The notes under the pieces are model-generated. The model worked only from the letters and a program-made list of their open reading frames with translations. It did not search any database and had not been told where the DNA came from. Shown piece by piece: positions 29,461-37,865 of a stretch of 64,000 bases of DNA. How positions within the stretch are numbered: the stretch's first letter is position 1; every line of letters starts with the position of its first letter. Source of the stretch: Bradyrhizobium sp. CCBAU 53351 (lineage in GTDB: Bacteria; Pseudomonadota; Alphaproteobacteria; Rhizobiales; Xanthobacteraceae); NCBI RefSeq assembly GCF_015291745.1, contig NZ_CP030060.1, positions 124,001 through 188,000 of the forward strand, written 5' to 3'. A program made the translations under genes and the position numbers.

Positions 29461-30578
29461 TGGCTGCTTCTCTTATGTCGGCGCGAACTGCCGACCCCGT
29501 GAACATGAGCGCGGAAAATGCGGTCGGTGAACCGGCACGATTCGTGCCGCGGCTAAGATTGTCGCATAGCGCGGTCTCGTGCCTCAATTTGATGGCCCCC
29601 CGGCGAACGGTTCTGAAGAGCCGCCTTGGCGATACGCCGGTCTCGATATGTATTAACCGGCTTGTGTGGCAGGCGCAGCAATCGACCGCGCCGATGCTTG
29701 ATTGTGTATTTCGCGTCGGAGCCGAAATGGCCGTCTTGTCGGTGCCGCGCCAGTTGGCGGAGGCATTGATTTCGACAGTGCAGCATGGCCTTACGTTACC
29801 TTCGGACCCAGCCCGCTCTTTCGTCCTCGAACTTGCGCTTGAACCATGGTTCACTCGAGTAGAGCATCTGCTAGCGCAGGATTTGCAAATTATCCGCATC
29901 GACGAAGCAACGATGGAAGGTCCTTATCTGGAACTCGACATCGTCTACGGGGCGCTCGTGGGCAAGGCGCGGCTGTTCCTATTCTCGTCTCTTGAGGGTC
30001 CGGTTCCGGCTGCCTTCTGTAAGTTAGGCGAGATGCTTGGCCAATTGCCCCGAGAAATGCGCAAGCTTTCCCCGGAGTTGCCCATCATGGTTGCCAGCGA
30101 GATTAGCTCGCTGCGCGTGTCCGTCGGGCTTCTTCGCCAAGCACAAACTGGCGATGCGCTGTTGCCGGACGTCATTCCCTTTGCGAGCGGTCAGGTCATC
30201 CTGACTGCGGACAAATTGTGGGCGCCGGCGGAGATTGCTGGCGACAGACTAATCTTGCGGGGACCCTTCCGCCTGCAACCCCACCCTCTCAAGAGTGCAT
30301 ATATGACAACACGACCCCAAACCCAGCCATCGACCCTGCCCTCGGAAACCGACATCGACAGCATTGAGATTACGCTCGTGTTCGAATGCGGCCGTTGGCC
30401 TATCCCGCTGGGTACGTTGAGGAGCGTCAACGAAGGGCATGTCTTTGAACTTGGCCGTCCCGTTGACCGTCCGGTTGACATTGTTGCCAATGGTCGATTG
30501 ATCGGCCACGGCGACATCGTGCGTGTCGGGGAGGAACTGGCCATCAGGCTACGTGGTGGGTTGGCGGTCAATGACTGA
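29460..30578 (+). CDS. rhcQ: T3SS cytoplasmic ring protein RhcQ (SctQ family)
   Basis: 372 residues. The C-terminal SPOA (surface presentation of antigens) domain is recognisable at about residues 298-368 (SIEITLVFECGRWPIPLGTL, then VFELGRPVDRPVDIVANGRL). A second SPOA-like region lies in the middle. SctQ builds the cytoplasmic pods that bind SctL and substrates. The start at 29460 shares its first base with the rhcO stop; the stop overlaps the rhcR ATG by eight bases. Confidence 0.93.
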   Translation: MAASLMSARTADPVNMSAENAVGEPARFVPRLRLSHSAVSCLNLMAPRRTVLKSRLGDTPVSICINRLVWQAQQSTAPMLDCVFRVGAEMAVLSVPRQLAEALISTVQHGLTLPSDPARSFVLELALEPWFTRVEHLLAQDLQIIRIDEATMEGPYLELDIVYGALVGKARLFLFSSLEGPVPAAFCKLGEMLGQLPREMRKLSPELPIMVASEISSLRVSVGLLRQAQTGDALLPDVIPFASGQVILTADKLWAPAEIAGDRLILRGPFRLQPHPLKSAYMTTRPQTQPSTLPSETDIDSIEITLVFECGRWPIPLGTLRSVNEGHVFELGRPVDRPVDIVANGRLIGHGDIVRVGEELAIRLRGGLAVND

Positions 30579-31236
30579 CATTCAGCCAGGCATTCCTGCA
30601 CTTCTTGCAGCGACGGTCGGTCTCGGTCTGCTGGCGTTCGCAGTTGTCACGACGACGGCATTCATAAAAGTTTCCGTCGTTCTCTTCCTCGTGCGCAACG
30701 CGCTCGGAACCCAATCCATACCCCCGAACATCGTTCTGTATGGCGCTGCATTGATCCTTACGGTCTTCATTGGTGCTCCAGTGCTGGAGCAGATCTACAA
30801 CCACGTTACCGCCCCGCAACTTCACTACCAAACGCTCGATGACTGGGCGACAGCCGCTAAGGAGGGAAGCGAGCCGCTGCGCGCTCACCTGAAAAAGTTC
30901 AGCAGTGAGGAGCAGCGCACGTTCTTCCTGTCATCCACAGAACATGTTTGGTCAGAGGAGATGCGGGCAAACGCTACAGCGGATGATTTTGCGATTCTTG
31001 TACCGTCCTTTCTGATCTCGGAATTAAAGCGTGCCTTTGAAATCGGCTTCCTTCTCTATCTTCCATTCATCACGATTGATCTGATTGTAACGACGATTCT
31101 GATGGCCATGGGCATGTCAATGGTATCGCCCACAATGATATCTGTTCCTTTTAAGCTCTTTCTGTTCGTCACGATCGACGGATGGTCGCGGCTCATGCAC
31201 GGGTTGGTGTTAAGTTACGCCACGGCCGGAGGTTAA
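30571..31236 (+). CDS. rhcR: T3SS export apparatus protein RhcR (SctR family)
   Basis: 221 residues from the ATG at 30571; the longer open frame from 30523 lies inside rhcQ. It carries SctR/FliP hallmarks: TTAFIKVSVVLFLVRNALGT, FAILVPSFLISELKRAFEIG and ATILMAMGMSMVSPTMISVP-like sequence (here TTILMAMGMSMVSPTMISVP). About four membrane segments. SctR pentamers form the core of the export gate. Confidence 0.97.
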   Translation: MTDIQPGIPALLAATVGLGLLAFAVVTTTAFIKVSVVLFLVRNALGTQSIPPNIVLYGAALILTVFIGAPVLEQIYNHVTAPQLHYQTLDDWATAAKEGSEPLRAHLKKFSSEEQRTFFLSSTEHVWSEEMRANATADDFAILVPSFLISELKRAFEIGFLLYLPFITIDLIVTTILMAMGMSMVSPTMISVPFKLFLFVTIDGWSRLMHGLVLSYATAGG

Positions 31237-31237
31237 T

Positions 31238-31513
31238 ATGGACGAGACCAGCATCCTCACGCATTTGACCCGATCGCTCGTCCTCTTCATGATGTGGGTT
31301 CTGCCACCGCTCCTAGCAGCTCTCGTGGCCGGCTTGGGTGTTGGCATAATACAGGCGGCAACGCAGCTCCAGGATCAAACCTTGCCCCTAACCGTGAGGC
31401 TCCTCGTCGTCGTCGCCGTGCTCGTTCTGTTTTCTCGGGTGCTGAGTGCGCCGCTTATCGAACAGGCCAAACATATCTTCACGGAGTTCCCCTCTCTCAC
31501 ATCGAGGTATTAG
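31238..31513 (+). CDS. rhcS: T3SS export apparatus protein RhcS (SctS family)
   Basis: 91 residues, two membrane hairpin segments (LVLFMMWVLPPLLAALVAGL, VGIIQAATQLQDQTLPLTVR). GIIQAATQxQ and the P-x-T pattern are hallmarks of SctS/FliQ. One base between the rhcR stop and its ATG. Full length. Confidence 0.97.
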   Translation: MDETSILTHLTRSLVLFMMWVLPPLLAALVAGLGVGIIQAATQLQDQTLPLTVRLLVVVAVLVLFSRVLSAPLIEQAKHIFTEFPSLTSRY

Positions 31514-31776
31514 TGAGGAACCGAAGGCCGAGTTTGTGAGGACAAAACCGCCCATCGACATCACCGGTGAATTACCAAAGTGGCTGGCCAGTTTGTCGAG
31601 CGAGCATGAGAGTATGGGGATCGACGGCCTACCCTGCGGGCTCGCAGTGCGGCTGGTGCTCTCGTTGAGCGCTATTAGAACGAACACCGCCGACTATTTG
31701 CGGCCTTGGCGTCAAACATTAAGGCACGGCGAGCGGAACCGGTTAGATTAGCTGAGGCGAACAACGAGCGCCGCGA
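31514..31776 (+). other. 263-base interruption between rhcS and rhcT
   Basis: All other genes of this operon overlap or nearly touch, but 263 bases separate rhcS and rhcT. An ORF at 31446-31751 (101 codons) passes through it and starts inside rhcS in another frame. Its residues after the rhcS end (KPPIDITGELPKWLASLSSE) look plausible but match no family known to me. It may encode a small protein or be a spacer left by a deletion. Confidence 0.4.
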
Positions 31777-32592
31777 ATGCATGCTTTGTCACCCACCGAG
31801 GCGCAAGCTCTAATTCAGAGTGCTGTCGAGTTCGTCGTTGCAGCGGGCCTTAGCGCTGCGCGGGCCTTAGGCATTATGTTGGTGCTTCCCGTATTCACGC
31901 GGCCGCAGATTAGCGGGATGATCCGCACAAGCTTGACGATCGTGATTGGACTGCCATGCCTTGCGCATGTCAAGGCCGGTCTGCAGACTCTAGATCCGGC
32001 CACCCGTCTGGCCGCGGTCGCGTTCCTCGGTCTCAAAGAGATATTCGTCGGCCTGCTGTTCGGGATGTTCCTAAGTATACCGCTATGGAGCATCCAGGCA
32101 GTTGGCGACATCATTGACACGCAACGGAGCGTTTCAAGCCAGTTGGACGATCCTGCGACGCGCAGCCAGGCCTCCGCCACGGGTCTCTTTCTCGGAACTG
32201 CTGGGGTTACTATTTTCGTTGCGTCTGGAGGTCTACAGACGATGGTTCGGTGCCTGTATGGCAGCTATCTGATCTGGCCCGTGTACCGGCTACTACCTCC
32301 TCTGACAATGCAAGGGGCAATGGAAGTTGTAGCGCTTCTCGATCATATCATGCACACGGCCCTGCTATTTTCCGGACCCGTGCTGGCTCTGCTGCTCCTG
32401 ATTGAGATATCCCTCATGTTGCTAGGGCGGTTTGCGCCGCAAATTAAGCTGAACGACCTCTCCCCCACCATCAAGAACGCCGCCTTTGGCATCATCATGG
32501 TGAGTTACACCGTCTTCCTCATGGAATACATGGGAACGGAGATTATCCAGTCCTACGGAGTGCTGGAGTGGCTCGGGAAGTTCCTAAAATGA
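31777..32592 (+). CDS. rhcT: T3SS export apparatus protein RhcT (SctT family)
   Basis: 271 residues, about six to seven membrane segments. The motifs [60 protein letters not shown] and [20 protein letters not shown] are characteristic of SctT/FliR. The last four bases overlap the rhcU ATG. Intact. Confidence 0.97.
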   Translation: MHALSPTEAQALIQSAVEFVVAAGLSAARALGIMLVLPVFTRPQISGMIRTSLTIVIGLPCLAHVKAGLQTLDPATRLAAVAFLGLKEIFVGLLFGMFLSIPLWSIQAVGDIIDTQRSVSSQLDDPATRSQASATGLFLGTAGVTIFVASGGLQTMVRCLYGSYLIWPVYRLLPPLTMQGAMEVVALLDHIMHTALLFSGPVLALLLLIEISLMLLGRFAPQIKLNDLSPTIKNAAFGIIMVSYTVFLMEYMGTEIIQSYGVLEWLGKFLK

Positions 32593-33626
32593 GCGACTCG
32601 AGCGAAGAGAAGAAGCGTCCGCCAACTCCCAAGAAGCTACGGCAGGCGCGTAAGAAGGGACAGATCCCGCGCAGCGCCGATTTTGTGAGCGCGCTTAGCA
32701 TTTGCGCCGCATTCGGCTGTCTATGTTTCCGAGCGGGCGCGATCGAGGGCGTATGGCGTGAGGGGGTGCGGCTCGTCGACAAGCTGCAGGGGCAGCCCTT
32801 CAACAGTGCGGTCCAGCAGGCACTGGTCGGATTGATCGAACTTTCGTTGACGAGCGTTGCCCCAATCATTGGAGCGGCCGTGGCTGCAGGCATTCTAGCC
32901 AGTGTCTTGGCTGCTGGTGGGCTGACGTTCTCCGTGGAGCCGCTGAAACCAAGCCTTAAGAAATTGGATCCAATCAAAGGGCTCAAACGGATTGTCTCTC
33001 AGAAGTCGCTTGTCGAGCTTGGTAAGTCGTTGATCAAAGTGTTCCTTCTCGGCGTAACGCTGTTTTTCACCTCACTCGCAAGTTGGAAGGCGCTGGTGTA
33101 CCTGCCTGTCTGCGGTTTGGGTTGTTTCAGCTTTGTATTCAAAGAGGTCAAATTCTTAATTGAAATTGCTGCTGGGGCGTTTCTGATCGGCGGCTTGACC
33201 GACCTGCTAATTCAGCGCTGGCTATTCTTGCGTGACATGCGCATGACGGAGAGTGAAGCGAAGCGCGAGTCTAAGGAGCAGGAAGGCAACCCACATGTAA
33301 AGGGCGAACACCGCCGGCTTCGTCGGGAATCGGCGAGTGAGCCGCCGCTCGGAGTCAATCGGGCCACATTGATACTGACGGGCCCCGCGATGTTAGTTGG
33401 ACTGCGCTACGTTCGTGGACAGACCGGAGTGCCGGTTTTGGTATGCCGCGGTGAGGACGAACTTGCTTCACAGTTGTTTGATCAGGCGAGGGCGCTGCAT
33501 CTGAGCATTATTCAGGAACCTGCTTTGGCGCGTCAGCTGATCCGAAAGGGAATAATGGGCAAGGCCGTTCCGAAGGACTGTTTCGAGGGGGTTGCAAAGG
33601 CAGTCTTTGCCGCTGGCCTGGTCTAG
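32589..33626 (+). CDS. rhcU: T3SS specificity-switch protein RhcU (SctU family)
   Basis: 345 residues from the ATG at 32589. The start is a positively charged stretch ([20 protein letters not shown]), followed by four membrane segments. The linker [20 protein letters not shown] and the cytosolic domain follow ([40 protein letters not shown]). In SctU/FlhB proteins the cytosolic domain normally self-cleaves at an NPTH tetrapeptide; here the equivalent position reads [18 protein letters not shown], so Asn, Thr and His are all replaced. Either this lineage does not use autocleavage or the protein is altered. Last gene of the main operon. Confidence 0.93.
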   Translation: MSDSSEEKKRPPTPKKLRQARKKGQIPRSADFVSALSICAAFGCLCFRAGAIEGVWREGVRLVDKLQGQPFNSAVQQALVGLIELSLTSVAPIIGAAVAAGILASVLAAGGLTFSVEPLKPSLKKLDPIKGLKRIVSQKSLVELGKSLIKVFLLGVTLFFTSLASWKALVYLPVCGLGCFSFVFKEVKFLIEIAAGAFLIGGLTDLLIQRWLFLRDMRMTESEAKRESKEQEGNPHVKGEHRRLRRESASEPPLGVNRATLILTGPAMLVGLRYVRGQTGVPVLVCRGEDELASQLFDQARALHLSIIQEPALARQLIRKGIMGKAVPKDCFEGVAKAVFAAGLV

Positions 33627-33792
33627 CTTGGCGCGGCAATGCGATGCATTCGGGCGTGTTAGTCAAAGACGTCCAGTCGCTACTTGATCTGTAAGTCACG
33701 TCGTCTGGAAAGGCGGAAGCAGATCGTGGCGTCTGCGGAAGTTGGCCGCCAGAGTATCGCCAATGCTCTTGCCGCTCAGCCATTGAGAGTGC

Positions 33793-34425
33793 TCATTGGG
33801 CTTCTGACGCAATGCGATTATGAGTGTCACTTTCCAAGTGGCTCTTGTTGCCTGCGGCGAGACCTCCCCGTGCGGTAAGCGGAAGCACCGCACGGTCACC
33901 ACTGGTTGGCAAGATAGCTCTGTTCTCGAGCAAGTCGCCGGGATCGTTGACCGTGACCGCGAGGTTATTGCGGATCGAACAGCCGAGCGTTGGATTGAAA
34001 GAATTGTCGTCTACTGAAGGGCCGATGATTGAAAGGGATGGACAGAGCGGAGGACGTGCTTCGTAAATGATCGCCTCGATTTGGACACCGAAATGGCTGG
34101 GCAGATCTACGGGGGAAGCGGACCGGCGAATATTATAGGCGGGAACGCCCATCTCGCGGGCCTCATGAGCCACCTGCGTAATGAGCCGGGGCGAACCACT
34201 GACGTCCAGATGGAGTGCATCCCGCCGACCGCGGCTGGCGTTCGCAATGAAATTACGCAGACCATACCTCTCGGCGCGACGAAGGCTCTGTAGTCGCAAG
34301 ATACTGGTCTTCTGCTCCACTTGAATCGCTTGATCAGTCGGCTCAGAATAGATCGCAGCATTATGTGTGCATCCGCCTACGGTTGCCGCTACGGCAATCA
34401 AGTGGCCCAGGTTTCGCAAGGTCAT
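33793..34425 (-). CDS. CpaD-like lipoprotein of the T3SS cluster
   Basis: 210 residues with a likely lipoprotein signal (LGHLIAVAATVGGCTHNAA, Cys near residue 19). The C-terminal NPTLGCSIRNNLAVTVNDPG, then DLLENR, is the CpaD-family signature, in which CpaD helps secretin assembly in Tad pili. The stop/start contact with rhcC2 (one base) shows the two are co-expressed. The middle GSPRLITQVAHEAREMGVPA resembles a CpaD core. It probably serves the RhcC2 secretin as a pilotin-like lipoprotein; that role is inferred. Confidence 0.8.
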   Translation of the reverse strand: MTLRNLGHLIAVAATVGGCTHNAAIYSEPTDQAIQVEQKTSILRLQSLRRAERYGLRNFIANASRGRRDALHLDVSGSPRLITQVAHEAREMGVPAYNIRRSASPVDLPSHFGVQIEAIIYEARPPLCPSLSIIGPSVDDNSFNPTLGCSIRNNLAVTVNDPGDLLENRAILPTSGDRAVLPLTARGGLAAGNKSHLESDTHNRIASEAQ

Positions 34426-35882
34426 TAGCGGTCCTCATTCGATAACAAAGCCGGCTCCGCCGGTCGCGTCTGGTTCGGTGCGGGAGCCTCGCGGCTTCGC
34501 GGGGGACGCGCCAACGTATTCGTTAAAATGCGCCCCCCGTCTGATGGCGGCCGGAGGCGGTCAGTCGGCGCGCTTATCTTGGCGGCAGATGATGCTGGCC
34601 GCACGATGTAAGGGGTAACGACGATGACAAGCTCCGTCTCCTGCTTCTGAAATGAGGAGGACCGAAACAGTGCACCAAGGATCGGGACATCGCCTAACCC
34701 GGGAAACGTGCTGATGTCGGTGTTGAAATTGCGTCTTATGAGCCCGCCGATTGCAAAGCTCTGACCGCTGGCAAGCTCGACAACAGTACTGGCACGTCGC
34801 GTGGAGAGGCCAGGCAGAGACATTCCGTTGATATTGACTTCACCTTCTTTGGATAACTCACTGACTTCAGGCTTGACGTGGATATTGATCTGATTGTTGC
34901 TGAGAACGGTCGGAACGAACTCCAGACTGATTCCGAATTGACGGAATTGAACTGAGAGTTGACGATTGTCCTGCATGACCGGAATTGGAAATTCGCCGCC
35001 TGCCAGGAAGCTTGCTGATTCGCCGGACATCGCGGTAAGAGTTGGCTCCGCCAATACCGACGCGAGATGCTCGTTGGCGAGGGCGTCAAGTACAGCACTG
35101 ATGTTCGTGCTGCCAACGCCGACTCCGACACTTGCCGTGCCGCCACCCCGGCTCGCACCGGAACCGCCAGGCTTGCCACTGCTAAACCCGAAAATGACCG
35201 CTCCGTTTTGGCCCGATGCAGAGAGGTTGATGCCAAGCTCCTTCACGGCGCTGCGCGAGACTTCCGCCACGCGCACGCTAAGCGTCACTTGCAATGAGCC
35301 GGCCACTTGGATGTTGTTGACGACCAGCGCGCCCGCGCCCAGAAATTGCTCGGTAATCTTCTTGGCGCGCTCAACGACGTCGACACTTGGTGCTGTCCCT
35401 CTCAGAATTGCGCCGCGTGGCGTATAGGTGACTTGGATCGGATGGTCCCCGAGCTCAGCCTTTAGTGCAGCACGCAAATCCTCGATAGGCTGGGTAACGA
35501 CAACACGTAACTCGGCTAACGCTTCTCCATTGTCGTTCAAAGCAAATAGGCTGGTCCGTCCCGACTGTTTTCCAAAGACGAAGATGGTTGTATTCGATGG
35601 GGCCTGGTAGTCGGCTATCGTTGGGTCGGCAACGAATATGCTGGCCGCCGGCGCCGGAAGATGAATCGTCTGGCCCTGAGAGGAGGAAAGATTCAAGACC
35701 CCGCTAAGGCTGTCAGTTGTTGACCGTGGCGACGCCTGATTAGGGTCGCGCTTTATCTGAGCTGCGGTAGTGGGCGGCAGCACGAGAGGAAGCGAGCAAA
35801 CGACATACAGAAGGCGCGAGCGAATAGCTGAGGTGACCGCCGTCGGCCATCGGCAGCTGCGAACATCAAGGGGGAACTTCAA
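34425..35882 (-). CDS. rhcC2: T3SS outer-membrane secretin RhcC2 (CpaC-like)
   Basis: 485 residues with a signal region near the N-terminus (SRLLYVVCSLPLVLPPTTAA). An N-terminal pilus-assembly (BON/CpaC-type) domain follows (QGQTIHLPAPAASIFVADPT, SNTTIFVFGKQSGRTSLFAL). The secretin beta domain shows SLQVTLSVRVAEVSRSAVKE, LAEPTLTAMSGESASFLAGG, GISLEFVPTVL, and the end FPGLGDVPILGALFRSSSFQ, then TELVIVVTPYIVRP. The overall form is closer to Tad-type secretins than to classic SctC, and it completes the split secretin with RhcC1. It shares an operon with the CpaD-like gene; ttsI lies 13 bases upstream. Confidence 0.92.
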   Translation of the reverse strand: MKFPLDVRSCRWPTAVTSAIRSRLLYVVCSLPLVLPPTTAAQIKRDPNQASPRSTTDSLSGVLNLSSSQGQTIHLPAPAASIFVADPTIADYQAPSNTTIFVFGKQSGRTSLFALNDNGEALAELRVVVTQPIEDLRAALKAELGDHPIQVTYTPRGAILRGTAPSVDVVERAKKITEQFLGAGALVVNNIQVAGSLQVTLSVRVAEVSRSAVKELGINLSASGQNGAVIFGFSSGKPGGSGASRGGGTASVGVGVGSTNISAVLDALANEHLASVLAEPTLTAMSGESASFLAGGEFPIPVMQDNRQLSVQFRQFGISLEFVPTVLSNNQINIHVKPEVSELSKEGEVNINGMSLPGLSTRRASTVVELASGQSFAIGGLIRRNFNTDISTFPGLGDVPILGALFRSSSFQKQETELVIVVTPYIVRPASSAAKISAPTDRLRPPSDGGRILTNTLARPPRSREAPAPNQTRPAEPALLSNEDR

Positions 35883-35895
35883 CTGAGCGTCGTTT

Positions 35896-36594
35896 TCAAG
35901 TGTGGCGGCAAGGCAGCGGATCGTTCTTCAGTTCAAGCGCGTAGCCGACGCCGCGCGCGGTTTTGATTCGTAGCGTTGTGCCGGACTTGCTCAAATGTGT
36001 GCGCAATCGATAGATCCCGACTTCTAAGGCATTGGTCGAGACTTCATCGTCAAACGCATAGAGGCTTTCCTCTAGCAACGCTCGCGGCACGGTGCGGCCT
36101 GCTCGGCTGAGCAGATGTTCGAGAATGCAGACTTCGCGGCGCGCAATTCTGAGTGGCCGACCGTCAACTGAGACTTGCCGGCCAATAGGATCGAAATGTA
36201 AGTTCCCGAAGGTGATCACGGGTGCCGTCAATTGCGTCGATCGTCGCAAAATGGCGCGCATTCGAGCAATAAGCTCATCGATAGACACCGGCTTAGGAAG
36301 AAAATCGTCGGCGCCACCATTGAATATCGCGATCCTGGTCTCAAGATCGCTCAGGCTGCTCATCATCATGGCAGGCATTGAATATCCTTCACGTCTCAAC
36401 TGTTTCAACCAGTCCAATCCATTTCCGTCCGGCAGAGCCAACTCGAGCAAGAGAATGTGATAGCTGGCACAACTCAGCGCGGTCTCCGCTTCGTCAAGAG
36501 TAGAGATGAGGTCCACGGCAAAACCGCGAACGAACAGGGTTTTCTTGGCGGCTCGCACGAAGGCGGCGTCCTGATCGACCAGTAGGATTCGCAT
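35896..36594 (-). CDS. ttsI: T3SS transcriptional activator TtsI (two-component-type response regulator)
   Basis: 232 residues. The receiver domain (residues 1-115) starts MRILLVDQDAAFVRAAKKTL, and the C-terminal winged-helix OmpR-type DNA-binding domain contains RREVCILEHLLSRAGRTVPR, SLYAFDDEVSTNALEVGIYR and RIKTARGVGYALE. At the usual phosphoacceptor position the residue is Glu51 (LLLELALPDGNG), not Asp; TtsI proteins are reported to have this substitution and to act without a kinase. Lys101-equivalent is present (DFLPKPVSIDEL). It activates tts-box promoters, several of which are seen in this window. A probable nod box lies about 180-230 bases upstream. Confidence 0.95.
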   Translation of the reverse strand: MRILLVDQDAAFVRAAKKTLFVRGFAVDLISTLDEAETALSCASYHILLLELALPDGNGLDWLKQLRREGYSMPAMMMSSLSDLETRIAIFNGGADDFLPKPVSIDELIARMRAILRRSTQLTAPVITFGNLHFDPIGRQVSVDGRPLRIARREVCILEHLLSRAGRTVPRALLEESLYAFDDEVSTNALEVGIYRLRTHLSKSGTTLRIKTARGVGYALELKNDPLPCRHT

Positions 36595-36774
36595 TGTGGT
36601 CGCCTATAGTGCGATTGTGTCGAGGCCTGAGCGCATCACTGTCGGCACGGAGCTACGATGATCCCCCCGCCTGGTCGAGCAGCTGCAATTGTCGAGCATT
36701 TGACTGAAGAGAAAATCGAACCGCACGAGTAGCTGCGTCCTCCTTGTAAAGAACGGATACGACTTACGAGGCTT

Positions 36775-36822
36775 CAGGTAGGATCGAAAAATCAATTTTC
36801 TTGATAGTGTTCATCCAAGCCG
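36775..36822 (-). promoter_or_regulatory. Probable nod box upstream of ttsI
   Basis: On the minus strand ATC, nine bases, GAT (36805-36791; read ATCAAGAAAATTGAT) is followed by TTTTCGATCC and preceded by GGATGAAC. The ATC-N9-GAT unit and the AT-rich character match the NodD-binding nod box. ttsI promoters in rhizobia are known nod-box targets, and this one sits about 180-230 bases before the ttsI ATG. Confidence 0.65.
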
Positions 36823-37865
36823 CGAATAGGTTGCAAAGGGAATGCACGTAGCGGCGCGGAGAGTCAGCGCCTAGCTCGCCGCGAGCCGATGAATAAGCGG
36901 AAGCAGCAACGCTCTTATGCGTTGGCTTGCCGCGTCGAAAAACAGAACCGCGAGCATCGGGCGTCGCTGTTGACGCGCAGGTTGGGTGCCGGCGCTCGAT
37001 TGTGCGTCAATGTGTTCCGCTATGGCCCAGGACGTCCCATCGGCTCAACGCTTTGAAGGAGGGGGCCTCGAACGTCTCGTCCTCTTTCCGCTTCGGCCAG
37101 ATCGAGGAGCCGTAATAATCGTATCGCGGCGCCGGGGATTTCGTACAGCAACGCGTGCAAGTCCAAGCTGATCAGCTTGTACGGTCAAGCCGAAGCGGCA
37201 CGACGCGCTTGCTGAAGGAACTCAGCTTCTTAGGGCTGACACCCCGAAAGGGATCGACCCCTTCAAAAAGTACCGATGGAATTTGTGGCGAATCTGGCCG
37301 GAAAGCGGTTAAGGCCGTCACTCAAGGCCCTGAAGGCGCCGGCGGTGTGACTAGGGAACCCGCAGCGTTAGCTCTTGAGACTGCGGCTAATCGCCAGCGC
37401 TTCGCTATCTAACGAGTGGTCTGCTGCTCAGCTCGTGCATCCTTCTGCGGACGGAAGCGGCATTCGGGCCGTCGAGCGGGAAGCACGCGAAAGCGCCCTG
37501 AATCGGAGCCGGTGGTGCCCAGTGCCAAAGCTGCTTGCCAGCGAGGCGTCGTGATCGTCTGCTCAGCTTCGATTCTGTTGCGATCCGATCGAACGCTTCG
37601 CCTTCCTCAGTTTGAGGTTCATGCGGGGTGAACATTCAACTTCGCCAGGTTAGATACAAACTCACGGTCCCAGCAGTCGGTGTCAAGAACCCGATGGCCA
37701 TGCGACCCGAAGGTGTGCCCTGCAGCATTCCGTGAGCCGATCCGAATGCGGCGATATCCAGATATGCCGAGCGAAAGTTTCGTCGAGGCATCGAGCCGTT
37801 TAGCTTTCGACAATAAGCACGATCGTACTTGTCGACCCGATTTCACACGGCTAGTCAAATTCCAA
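36823..37865. other. Gene-poor spacer with a possible orphan half tts box
   Basis: No gene can be supported. Short open frames on both strands lack domains. On the minus strand near 37800-37820 the sequence TTGTCGAAAGCTAA matches the tts-box core exactly, but the GTCAG half is absent. A frame below it ends FGSHGHRVLDTDCWDREFVS before a stop at 37619 and might be the relic of a secreted-protein gene. Confidence 0.35.
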
